Below, piece by piece: positions 13,901-25,900 of a DNA stretch of 64,000 nt; positions within the stretch are counted from its first letter, which is position 1; each line of letters opens with the position of its first letter. Under the pieces are notes generated by a model. That model worked only from the letters and a program-made list of their open reading frames with translations. It did no database searches and had not been told where the DNA came from. Origin of the DNA: Gibbula magus (lineage: Eukaryota; Mollusca; Gastropoda; Trochida; Trochidae); contig OW388296.1 of the NCBI GenBank assembly GCA_936450465.1, positions 52,488,931 through 52,552,930 on the forward strand, in the 5' to 3' direction. A program made the translations under genes and the position numbers.

Positions 13901-16900
13901 TAGTGCAGTGGTTAATGTGTTCAGCTTCAGATCAAGAGTACAAGACTGGTCCGGGTTTCGAATCCCGCCAGGGACTCAGCATCGTTGTCTGCTGTGGAGA
14001 AATGTTCTACATGCAGTTATGTTTTGGTGCAATGCTACACTGAATTTCAGCGTTGTACCACCCATGGTTCACTAGTTCCAACTGTTGCTCGCAGGTTTCA
14101 CCGTAATGCATAGCCACATGGCGTTGCAGGCTTTCTTCCTACCATAATACTAGCAGCCGCGATTTAATTGCTATACTCCTGAAAGTGACGTTAAACCCCA
14201 ACTCACTCACCTCACCTTGCTTATTTCAGAACAACCAGTCTGACGTCCCTGTCCTCCTACACCAGTGAGTTCCAAGACACAGCTGTGGTAGGTCCGCTAG
14301 ACTTGTTAACATAATCAGTTTCATTAGCTTCCTAAGCATCTTCTAGCCTGGGTCTCCGTCTCACTGTAGTGATTTGATACCCCTGACAAATGGTACTGAA
14401 AAAAGAGTACTGAATTCTGTCCATCATTTCCACCTTCTGTCTATTATAATAAATAGAGATTATTACCAGAGGAATTAAGTATGCCATATGACTTTTACGA
14501 AATGAGTGTGAATTTTTTTATGGCCCGAGCGAGAGCGATATTTCCGTAAAAGTCACATGTCACACTTGCAAGTAGAATAATTTCTTTATAACCCATCCTA
14601 TTTGATATCAATTGCATAAAAATAGCCAGTGTCATCACGAATAATTGCTTTAAGTAGTCACAGATGACAACATACAGGAAGTCGCGCTGAAACAATAGTT
14701 GCTAGGCAAACGAAATATGTGCACATGCGCTTGTATCAAAACTTGATTATTTTTTACCATATGGGTCATAATGATAATAAATCTCCATAATTGGATTCTG
14801 AAAATTCTAAAATTACTTATTATTTATTGGATTAAAAATATTTTGTGTGAATATGGTTTAATTAGAAAAAAACAACTTGTTCCATGTATCTGCATCATTA
14901 TTTTTTCAAAGATGCAGGTCGTTCAACAATAAGGCTATGAATGTATTCTTAAAAGTCTTGAAATTAGGGAAATGTTAGTCATTCAATATTTCACCACATG
15001 CATCAATGTGTGCCTTGCCATATCAAGACATCATGTGGAAACTTTAACTCAAATTTATGCTATGTTTTGAAATTATTAAACTTCTCTCTTCGAACTAGGA
15101 TCTAGGCCCGGCAAGTTTGAGCCAATTGGTGGAGTTCTTCCTCTCCGTAGTGCTGCTACTTAACCAGAAACGGGAAGGGGAGACAACTTCTCCAGATCTG
15201 GCCGACATGTTGGTAGATCTCGACACTGAGCTTGATAAACTCAGGGTAAGATTTCAATGTTTCTGTGATCATAAACTATATGCAGGACACATTGATTGTT
15301 GATAAATAATTTGGCAAAACTGGTCTTTAAAGGATTGTATATGTGTTGAACATATCTTGTGTGAATGCTGTTTTAACCCTTACAGGAACCAGTTTAAACA
15401 CTCTGGAGAATATACAAGTCTAATGCCTGCCAATGCCCTGTATTCAAGAACCAGTGTAAACACTCTACAGAGTATATAAACATAATGCCTGCTAATGCAG
15501 AGTGGGAATGTGCATGCCGAAATTGGTTGTATCATCCTCAGCTCCTTTGCGAGTATTCAACCCTACTGCCTGCTAATGCTGTGTATTCGTCCTGCAGGGC
15601 AAGAACCAGCCTGTACTCCCAGTGTCCAGGAGACTGGCTCTCCAGCCCAGCATCATCGGGTGTGGCCCCTACCACTCCGCTCTCGTCAGGAACGGGGATC
15701 TCTATGTCTGGGGTGTCACCAACTCTGGCAGGTAGTTGCACGTGCTTCAATAACACAAACCTTATATTAAGTGACCCACAAATGATGGACAGAGGGGGTT
15801 TTTGACATTTGAAACAGAACAATTTTTGTTCTTGTTTGAAGGTTATTTTAATACAGATTACCAAATTGAAACTGATTTTTTATTGCAGACTTGGTCATGG
15901 TGACCTGGTGACTGAGAACAGCGTGGCGCCCCCGTCCAGAGTGGAGACTCTACACATGCTGCAGATACGGGTTCTCTCCGTCTCGTGTGGAGGGGAGCAC
16001 ACCCTCGTCATCACCCAACAGGGGGTACGTACGTCAATTGATGATTATAATTTCAATAATATGCCTTTATTGTCCTAATGCTGGAAGTTTTATTTGTGAA
16101 TTTGCACGTGAAACCTCCCCAACAGTGGCACCAAACTCTTATGTTGTTCCGTGTCAGGCAAAGACATACCGGGTAACAATTTTCAACTTTTCTTTGGTAA
16201 TGAACTTTGTAGGGAAACATTATGCTATTAATGATCACCAAAGGTACTGTGTTTAAAACTGTAGTAATAGCATGAATTGACAAACATCCCATTAAATTAT
16301 TCAACCAAACACATTTTTTTTAGACCATTTGAAATGCCACTTGCACAATTTGAACTACAGCCTTATAAATAATGAAAGGAAAATCTACCGTCCATCTGCA
16401 TCTCACATCTCCACTAATTCTGTGATTATGAAAGTTTTGCCTCTATAAATAACCAGCCAAAACAATTACTATTAAGCAAGCTATATAAGCAGAGAGAAGA
16501 CCAATGAGATATCATCAAATTTCAAATCACAACAACTTCATTGACTGACAACATACATGTTGTATAAAGCACTGAGTAACAAACCTTCAGCAATACGAGG
16601 CGAACTCTACTTACACAATCAGGGAAGTGTTGGAACCAGATACAAAAAACTGATGGAGCCGGTTGATTCCATTGATAATAAGATAACAAATATACCATCA
16701 ACACCTTCTATTGCAGACCTATGGCTGGGGCAACTCACAGTACGGGCAGGTAGGGGTCGGAACGAGGCATCACTACACGCGCCCCATGTTGATAGAGAGG
16801 CTCGCCACCGAGGAAGTTGTCAGCGTCGAGTGTGGACAGTACCATAGCCTAGCTCTAACTGCCGACTGCAAGTACGTGGATTATGTGTGTTAATTTCTGA

Positions 16901-19900
16901 CTTCCCGCGCGAGTAGTAACTTGCACAAGTGTCCTTCACTGCCTAATTTAAGCCCTGTCTTTTCTAAGTTGGTTAAATTCGTGAAGTCAAGACATTTTTT
17001 AGTTTGCCTGAGTTCTATTGTTTTTCATATCACATCTTCATGTTGCTTCTTCATATCAGACCTTCGTATTTCTTCTTCATATCATATCACATCACATCAC
17101 CATGTCAAATCTCCATATCGACCTTCATCTCGTATCTTTATATCTCTTCTTTTTATAAAATTTTCATTTTTGGCATCCCAGTTTTCTTCCACAAATCTGT
17201 ATTCTGGTGAGATGCATAGAGTGACCTCCCCTTGATGTTTCAGAGTATACAGCTGGGGATGGGGCGTCCACGGACAGCTGGGTCACAGTAACCCAGAGGA
17301 TCAGCTGGTTCCCATGGAGATAGAATCCATGAAGTCGAGGGACATCGTGAAGATCGCGGCTGGGTACTGTCACAGTCTCATGCTAAGTGACAAGGTGAGA
17401 TCCTTATGCGTGTCTACTTGTGTTCTGTGTGGGGCAGCAGTGTGGTGCAGTAGTTTGTTATAGCTTGCACATATAAGTATATTTGATAATACTTTTGTCC
17501 ATGATATATAAAATAATCAAAAGGGCTGATTTGAATTATGTTCTGTATGTTGAGGCCAGATGTGTGTCTCTAAAGTTTTTAAGAGATATTTTAGATGTTA
17601 GTGATGTTAGAATGTCAGTGCAGCTGTCATAAGGATTTGTGACCAAGTTTGATACATCTCTAAAGTTCTGAATCCTGTTCATGTCACAGTTATTACTTGC
17701 TTTGTAACTGAACCATTGCGATCCAAAAATTATCAAGTCATTATGATCATAGTTATATGTTCTCTGAATCAAAACTTGCAATAAAGCAAACAAGCCAAGT
17801 GAGGCAGTTCAAAGGAACAATCTCTCCTTGCAAAACTATGGACCAGTTGTTATATATATATATATATTTCTTTCATTCACTACCTCTAAACTTATCTGCA
17901 TTTCCTTGTTTGTTTACAAACATCAACAACAATAAAAAAACTTAAACACAGTCTATACTAGACCTGTAAATCTTTTGAGTCTACCCACTTCGCTCGTGCC
18001 GGCACGTGCACTTCGTGACCCATAATACATCAGTCTAATCGCATCACTTTTCCTTGTTGTTGATCACACGAAGACGTGTGATTTCGCTACCAGAGAGAAA
18101 ACTTACCTTTTCTGAAGATATCTTCATTATTCTGTATCCTGGTATTGTTATGTTTATCATACCCTTCTTTTACATGTAACTTTTGTTAAAAATTCATGTT
18201 TTTTCGACTTTTGTCGCGTGTTGGTATACGTGGCACTTGTCTAAAATGGCGGCTTCTTGTTCGCTTTGCACACGGCACTAAAAAAATTAATTAATTTTTC
18301 TATGCCCTGTTTAAGGTTTCGTATTCATAATTTTCATTATTTAGCTATTTTTACTGTGCTAAATATGTATTATGTTATGAATTAATGTCTTTGTCGATTT
18401 TTGAAGTGTTTGGGGTTTGGTAGCCCCGCCCACTTTCGTTTGATCGATGAGTTGTGTGTTTACTGTCATTGTGCTGTCTCGCTTTGTAGCGTGTTCAGCT
18501 TGCTACTGGCAGTGGTATGATGGTTATTTTACGACGCTTCATTTTTATTTTGCGTTGGTTTGTACTTTGCGTATGTAAGTTACGCTCAGGTTTACTGTAT
18601 GTATTGATTCCGTAAATCATGTATACTTGAGTCGATATTGAAAACTTATTTTCCAATTTGTATGTAGTTGGGAAATGGTAGTTTTCTTTTCTTAATGTTT
18701 ATTCTACTCTTAATGATTTCTATTGCAATTTCGTGAAGTGGGGTTTTTCTGGTATAAAATCTACTTGCGAAATTACGTGTTATACTATTTTCTTATTTAC
18801 ATTCTGTTTGTAAATAAATTTATATGTATACATTTATATATATATATATATATATATATGCAATTTATATTTCTTGTGTATATATCTTTTCGTGAATATA
18901 TTTATATTCATGATTAATTTTTGTGTTTACTGTGTGTTAATTTTCCTTAACTTTTCACAGTTACACCATGAATTCGGCAAAGAGGTGTGAAGGATGCAAC
19001 AAATTCATGTCGGCTACGGACCCTCATCCTTGCTGTCCTCGCTGTTTTGGGTCGGGATGTACTATTGATGAACGTTGTGACTTCTGCGCCCCGCTGGAAG
19101 ACACCTCTTTTCAAGCTTACGTGGCTGCCAGGGAGAAGAGTTTGTTGAAGGCTTCTTCTAAATCCTCTACCATATCTACTCCTGCGTCGTCAGATCTAGC
19201 GTCGGACCTGGCTAAGTTTAAGAAGATGGCGGAGACGATGATGCCGCTCATGACCAGGATCATGCAGCTCCCGGAACTAGCTGGCGATGCCTCTCGGGAC
19301 GGTCAAAGGGTCACCCCTCGGTCAAGGCGAGACTTAGTCTCCCACATAACTGATACAAGGGGGGCTGAAGAGAAGTCAGAAGACGGGATCTCTATCTTGG
19401 CACCGTCAGTCATCGAATCAGCTAAACAGACTCCGGCATCCAGGGACCCTAGACTTGCTAAGAAGGTCCACAGGCTGACCACCAGGAATGCTGACGCTGT
19501 ACGGAGGTCGGCGGAGGCAGTTACAGCGGTCTCGACGGCCCAGACGGCCACGGTCACGGCAACAACGACGGTGACGACGGCTACCGTGACGGTTATCCAC
19601 GGCTCCAGGGTGACTCCAGGCTCTCTCCCGACGGACGGGACGGCCGGGACTCCCGGGAAGGCTAGGAACAAGCAGCCCAAGGGGAAGGTCTCATCTTCGC
19701 TTTCACCTGTGGCCTCCTTGACGTCCGCCGACGGGAACCAGACGCGGGAGGAACCGCGGCTTTCCATTGTGGAATACGACAGGTCTTCCTCTTCGTCCTC
19801 TACCCATCGGGACCAGAACAGGAACCAGAGGCTCCAGTCATCAAGGCCTCAGGACAATGAAGCTCCACTTCCGACGGGGGACGGAGGGAAACGGAAATCC

Positions 19901-22900
19901 ACGGCCCCTCCAGAGATGTCCTTCTACGGCTCCGGGGCGGCAACCAACAAGAGGCCTAGGAAGGATCCGAAGGAGTTAGAGCCTACCTTTCCAGGATTGT
20001 CATGGTATGACAAGATAGACGAGGTGTACCGTCACTTTCCGGATTTGACTCCTTCACCTGCGCCAACGGCTCCAATTCACAATGACATTAGTAGGGCCGC
20101 ACAGAAACCTAAACCTGCAGCCACTAATTCCCTTCCTCCACCGGATTCGACTGCTCAACTTGCTTCTCAGCTGTCGGAGAGGGTTGGGCAACTAGGCTTT
20201 GACAAACAGCCTTCAAGATCGTCCTTCTACAGGGGGTTCCCATACAAGGTCCATGATGCCAAGTTTACCAAGCCGGAGGAGACCCCCTTGGATGACAACT
20301 TCCGGTATCTCATGGGCAAGGGCACTCCTTCTGAGCAGATCCGGGTCAGCGACGCACGACTCAAGGACGTAGAGACCTCGATCCACAAGGCTATGCAGAC
20401 GTCTACATATATTCATTGGTTTGCGGCCACTGCGGCTAGGCTTCTTCCGTCCATACCTGAAGATGCGGACCCCAAGGGATCGACGTCCATACCTTTCTCA
20501 GCCTTGTCTACGGCTTTCGCCTTCTTCGACTCACTGGGAGATGCTGTTCTGGATCTTGATCGGCATCTCTTGTGGATGGAGGCACAGCTAACTCTGCTTC
20601 GTCGTTCTGCCTATGTAAAACAACTTCCTCAGTCCACAGAGGTCAAGACCAAGGACAAACTATATTCGGCGCCTTTGTTCTCGGGTACGTTATTCGGGGA
20701 TGCGGTGGGTGATGCTCTGACCCAGAGGGACAAGGATCTTGAGAGGAAGAGGAATGAAGACCTACATAACCTCGCCTTGTCTGTCTCTCCTCGTAGGACT
20801 CGTCAGTCACCGAAGAGCAAGCCATCCACTCCTACCCGGAAACAGTTTGGTAGATACCAGAACCAAAACACGACGCCCAAGCGCAACCAGGACAGGCAGT
20901 ACCAGAAGCCCGGGACTCCTAGCAAGGGTGCCGGACGAGGCCGTGGCAGAGGCCAACAGCGTTTTTGACAAGCCTATACCGATCTCTCTTCAGATAACGA
21001 CCTTTGCGTGCCCACCGACTTTTCCCTTGAAAGTAGTTCCTGGTCAGGTTGGGGGTCGTCTGAAACAGTTTGCCGACAATTGGCCAATTGTTTCAAACGA
21101 CCCTTGGATTTTGTCAGTAGTGACTCAAGGTTACCGGTTAGTCTTCGATGCCCTTCCTCCGACTTCCTTCTTTCCAGTAGGACCTCGGTTCTTCCTGTCC
21201 GGTCCTCCTCTGGTGGCAGCAGAGGAGGCAATACAGAAGTTGCTTGTGAAGGAAGCAGTATTGGAGTTAGACCCACAGAAAGCTTCCAGGGGGTTTTACT
21301 CGCCCATATTCCTGGTGCCCAAGAAGGACACGGACGAGCTTCGTATGATAATAGATCTGAAGAACCTGAACAGGAATTTCCTACGCAGACCTCCTCATTT
21401 CCGGATGGAATCGATATCGGCGCTGAAGCTGGCTCTACGACCAGGGGACTGGATGGTCTCGTTAGACCTCAGAGATGCGTATCTCCACGTCCCGATTCAT
21501 CCAGCGTCACAGAAATATCTTCGTTTTGCGGTCAACGGAAGGCTGTTCCAGTTCAGGGTTCTTCCGTTCGGAATTTCGATAGCTCCGTGGTTGTTCACGA
21601 GAATCACAGCTCCTGTGCTGAGTTTCCTTCACTCCAGGTCAATCAGGATTCACGGGTATCTGGACGATTTTCTTCTACCAGACCGGCTTCATCACTGTCT
21701 GGAGTCCAACAGAGATCTTGCCGTTTCTACCTTGGAACACCTGGGGTTTATTGTGCACCCGGAGAAGTCAGACTTCATCCCGTCCCAGAGAGTGAAGTAC
21801 ATAGGAGCCATATTCAACACAGAGATCTCGAAGGTTCTACCTCCAGAGGACAGAGTAGAGGTCGCACGGAATTTGATTCGGTCCATGTCCCAGTCTCCTC
21901 AGACCCTACGGCAGTGGATGTCCCTGTTGGGCAGGCTCACGAGCATGCAGGACTTAACCAACAGGGGGAGGCTGAGACTTCGTCACTTTCAGTGTTGGAT
22001 CAACTCCGTGAGATCGCTCGAGCTTTCGACCGTGTGCTGTCCTCCGCAAGAGATCCTGTGCACGCTTCATTGGTGGCTTCTAGACCAGAACGTTCTGCAG
22101 GGAGTTCAGTTGGTTCCCTTCGTTCAGGACGTTCTACTGGTGACGGACGCGTCAAACGTGGGCTGGGGTGCACACTTCAAGGATCAGATGGTGCAGGGAG
22201 CTTGGTCTCTAGACGAAGTCCATCTTCACATCAATCAGCTGGAGATGTTGGCCATTCTGAAAGCCTTGGCAATTTGGCAGGATCAGCTAGTAGGCAAAAG
22301 ACTGATGATAGCCTCAGACAACACAACAGTGGTGTCATACATAAATCGACAAGGAGGAACAAGGTCAAAGGGGATGTTGCAGATTTGTCTTCAACTGTTC
22401 GATTGGATCGACCAGCACAGCTGTCAGATCAGGGCCAGACACATTCCAGGGCATCTGAATGTGCTGGCAGACAGCTTGTCGCGTCCGAATCAGATTCAGT
22501 CGACAGAGTGGACTCTTCATCCCACCTCCTTCAAGATGGTGTCTCAATTATGGGAAACTCCGATGATAGATCTGTTTGCGACCAGTCTCAACACTCGGCT
22601 CCCAGTTTACGTCAGTCCAGTTCCGGATCCACAGGCCTTCGCCGTAGACGCAATGTCGATCAGCTGGGACGGTCTTCTAGCTTACGCCTTTCCTCCACCG
22701 GCGCTGGTTCCAGCAGTATTGGAGAAGGCGAGACGTCACAGCTGCATCATCATTCTGATTGCTCCAGCGTGGCCCAATCGTCCTTGGTATCCAGATCTGT
22801 TGATGGCGTCAACACATCCGGCGGTAGAGCTGCCAGTGTTTCCGACCTTACTGAGACAGCCAAGGTCCGACAGATTCCATCGAAACCCAGAGTCACTACA

Positions 22901-25900
22901 TCTACACGCTTGGAGGTTATCCAGAGTAACCTCAGGAGAAGTGGGTTCTCCCAAGAAGTCGCTGAAGCAGTCAAGGGAGGCCTCAGATCTTCTACTTCCG
23001 CCCTCTATGATTGTAGATACAGTAAATTCACCGAGTGGAAGCAGCAATTCCAGCCTGATGCTGTCATCTCCGTTCCACTCGTCGCTGAGTTCTTGCTCTT
23101 TCTAAGGAGGGTCAAGAAGCTGAAAGCTGGGACAATTGATGGTTACAAATCGGCGTTAACATCTGCCTTGGCTTTGCAAGGGGTCGATTTGTCGAATGAC
23201 CAAGCCATTATCGCTTGTCCAGGTCGTTCCAGCTTGAAGATCTGAAGACTCCCAAGTTTCAGCTGAAATGGAACCTTTCAGTGGTTCTGTCTGCCCTGCT
23301 TGCGGAACCGTTTGAACCCATCAAGGACGTTTCCTTACCGTTTTTATCTTGGAAGACAGCTTTCCTGTTGGCGCTGGCCTCGGCAAGCAGGGTATCTGAA
23401 TTACATGCGCTAGACCACTCTACTATGACGCACTCTAAGAACTAGCAGTCGGTTTCCTTGTCTACTTTACCGGGGTTTGTAGCAAAGAATCAGAAGACGG
23501 TAACTGGCCCGTTGGGAAGAAGATATTTTTCTGTTCCGGCTCTGTCCGCTGCTTTATCAGACGGCATGGAAAAGGACCTTCTTCTCTGCCCTGTTCGTTC
23601 TCTTAAAGAATACCTGACCAGGACGAAATCCTTTAGAAGGGGTAGACATAGGCTCTTCTTGCCTTGTCTTCCTTCTTCAGATAAGGATATTACGAAGAAC
23701 ACAGTTTCAGCTTGGCTGAAAAAGACAATTAAGGCAGCTTACCATAAATCTGCGACTTCTCCGCCGATTTATGGTAAGGTGTCTGCTCACGAAATCAGAG
23801 CTTGGGCTACGTCAGCTCCGCTGTGGCACTCTGCTTCGGTCGAAGACGTCATCGCTGCGGGATACTGGGCTTCTTCGACGACTTTCTCCACGTACTACCT
23901 GAGGGATGTCCAGACGGATCTCCAGGGGCTACATCAACTGGGACCCTTTGTGGCAGCGGGGGCAGTCCAAACCGACAAGCAGTAACATAGGTAATTACAA
24001 CTCTTTTTTAGAAGAGGTTGTAGGACGGAGTTCCTCCTTCTCGCTGAGGAATCCTATGTTGGCCGACAGCAGTTAACGGTTGTAAATCCACGACTGCCTA
24101 GGCCAGCCTACCATTACTTGGTTTAGCAGGAACTTCGTTCTAGCGACCTCTGTCTTTGGTTTAGGCCGTTTCTCTTTTGAGTCTGCTGAATCACTCGCTG
24201 ATTACCTACCCTCCGCCGATCTGTGGGATTCTGCAGATAAGTTTAGAGGTAGTGAATGAAAGAAATCTAACAAAATTACAAGTATTTTGTATATTTATGA
24301 ATGATACCTACCTCTAAACTTATAGTTTGGAACCGGCCCGGACCTCCCCACAGAACGGTTATCAGCGTATCGTGTGACTTGATTCAAGGAAAAGTGATGC
24401 GATTAGACTGATGTATTATGGGTCACGAAGTGCACGTGCCGGCACGAGCGAAGTGGGTAGACTCAAAAGATTGACAGGTCTAGTATAGACTGTGTTTAAG
24501 TTTTTTAGTGTTGTTGATGTTTGTAAACAAACAAGGAAATGCAGATAAGTTTAGAGGTAGGTATCATTCATAAATATACAAAATACTTGTAATTTTGTTA
24601 GAATTAGTCAATGTAATATACAAAGAGATTGTTAAACTTCCCAGGGTGCAGTGTACTCATGTGGGTGTGGCTACTTCGGACAGCTAGGACACGGGGACAA
24701 CTCGAAGAAATCCACCCCGACCCGTGTTTCAAAACTTCCAGAAGCTGTCTCCACCATTGCCACCAAGTATTTCCACTCGGTAAGCGTCAATTCACATTTT
24801 CTAATGTGGCATTTGTAAAGAGGCCTGCTGTTTTCAATTACTGAAATTTTCTGAATGTCCCATACATGTGCGAATACTGTTCTTGGTGTGCCCACAGCAA
24901 TGAAACATGTTCCTCATGCCAAGAATAGTGTTCGGAGCCACTTCTTTCACTTCACGCATGTACCAGATGTTTGGAACAAACTTTGGTAATTGAATGGAGC
25001 AGGCCTAAGCTCTCCAACTCTGTATAATGAACTGATGGGTATTGCTAGTACACTTACTTTTATGGTGTGTACATGAAAGTGATGAATTATTTACAGCCAA
25101 AAAAGTAAGTTTGATCAGGGCAGGGTAGATCTGGGTAATGCTTTTTTACCTGCAGTATTTCCAAAGGGTCAACCTTCTTCACATGTATATTCCTACGGTC
25201 TTGAGATCCCTATTTTCCTAGTTGCCTTCACATTTTCATTTTCTGAAATTTCTAGAAATATGTTTTGGTTTATTTGAAAAAAATTGTCATTGCTCGGGTC
25301 AGAATTATCATTTTCTCTGGATCAAAGTTAAATAGACAGTAAAAGTGAAAGGATTTCAGATAATGGTAAATGTTTTCTCATAATCTAATAAAATGTTTTC
25401 GATATTGGCATTTTCGTAATGAATTCACGCTGATCATTTCAGGTTGTTGTAACCCTGAGCAACAAGGTGTACTTCTGGGGCTGTCATCCTCACAGTCTCC
25501 GTTACTCAGCACAGCTCATGCGCAGAGCTAGACAACTAGGACAGCATCTCACTGACCCTGTAGAGAGCTACCTCAATCCCATTCTAGTTGACACTGCCTA
25601 TGTACATGGAAAAGTTACTCAAGTAAGTTACTTTTCATGGAATTCCACCTTGAATTGTCACTTTCATTATAACTCTGCTAACTATTGTACAACTAAGGAA
25701 ATGGTAACTTATATATATATCAGGTGCAAGCATACATAAAAATCTAGTTGCACTGACGAAATTCTAGTTGCACCTGTTTGAATGTTCATGTTCATTATTG
25801 AAATGTTTCCCCATTTTGCTTGTCCTTATGGAAGGATAAGAGGGGAAAATAGATGACATGATCATACCAGCTTATATTGGTAGAACATAAAAAAAAAACA

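Larger units (their letters stand above)
17866..24601 (+). mobile_element. DIRS-type tyrosine-recombinase retrotransposon, 6.7 kb
   Basis: The element carries inverted terminal repeats (17866-18056 and 24385-24601), three overlapping frames (Gag-like, RT/RNase H/methylase, tyrosine recombinase) and an internal complementary region at 24222-24311. That region equals the complement of the left end joined to the complement of the right end. This plan is the defining layout of DIRS elements, which replicate through a circle and integrate with a recombinase rather than an integrase, so no target duplication is expected and none is seen. The terminal repeats differ at only a few places, which suggests a recent insertion. 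It lies in a host intron, in the same direction as the gene. Confidence 0.92.

Noticed and set aside
18836..18858. TATA-rich run as a DIRS promoter
   Set aside because: It is a TA-dinucleotide microsatellite; the transcription start cannot be placed from sequence.
19303..19767. 154-codon antisense frame in DIRS ORF1
   Set aside because: Antisense to a Ser/Thr/Val-rich Gag region with high GC. No motif.
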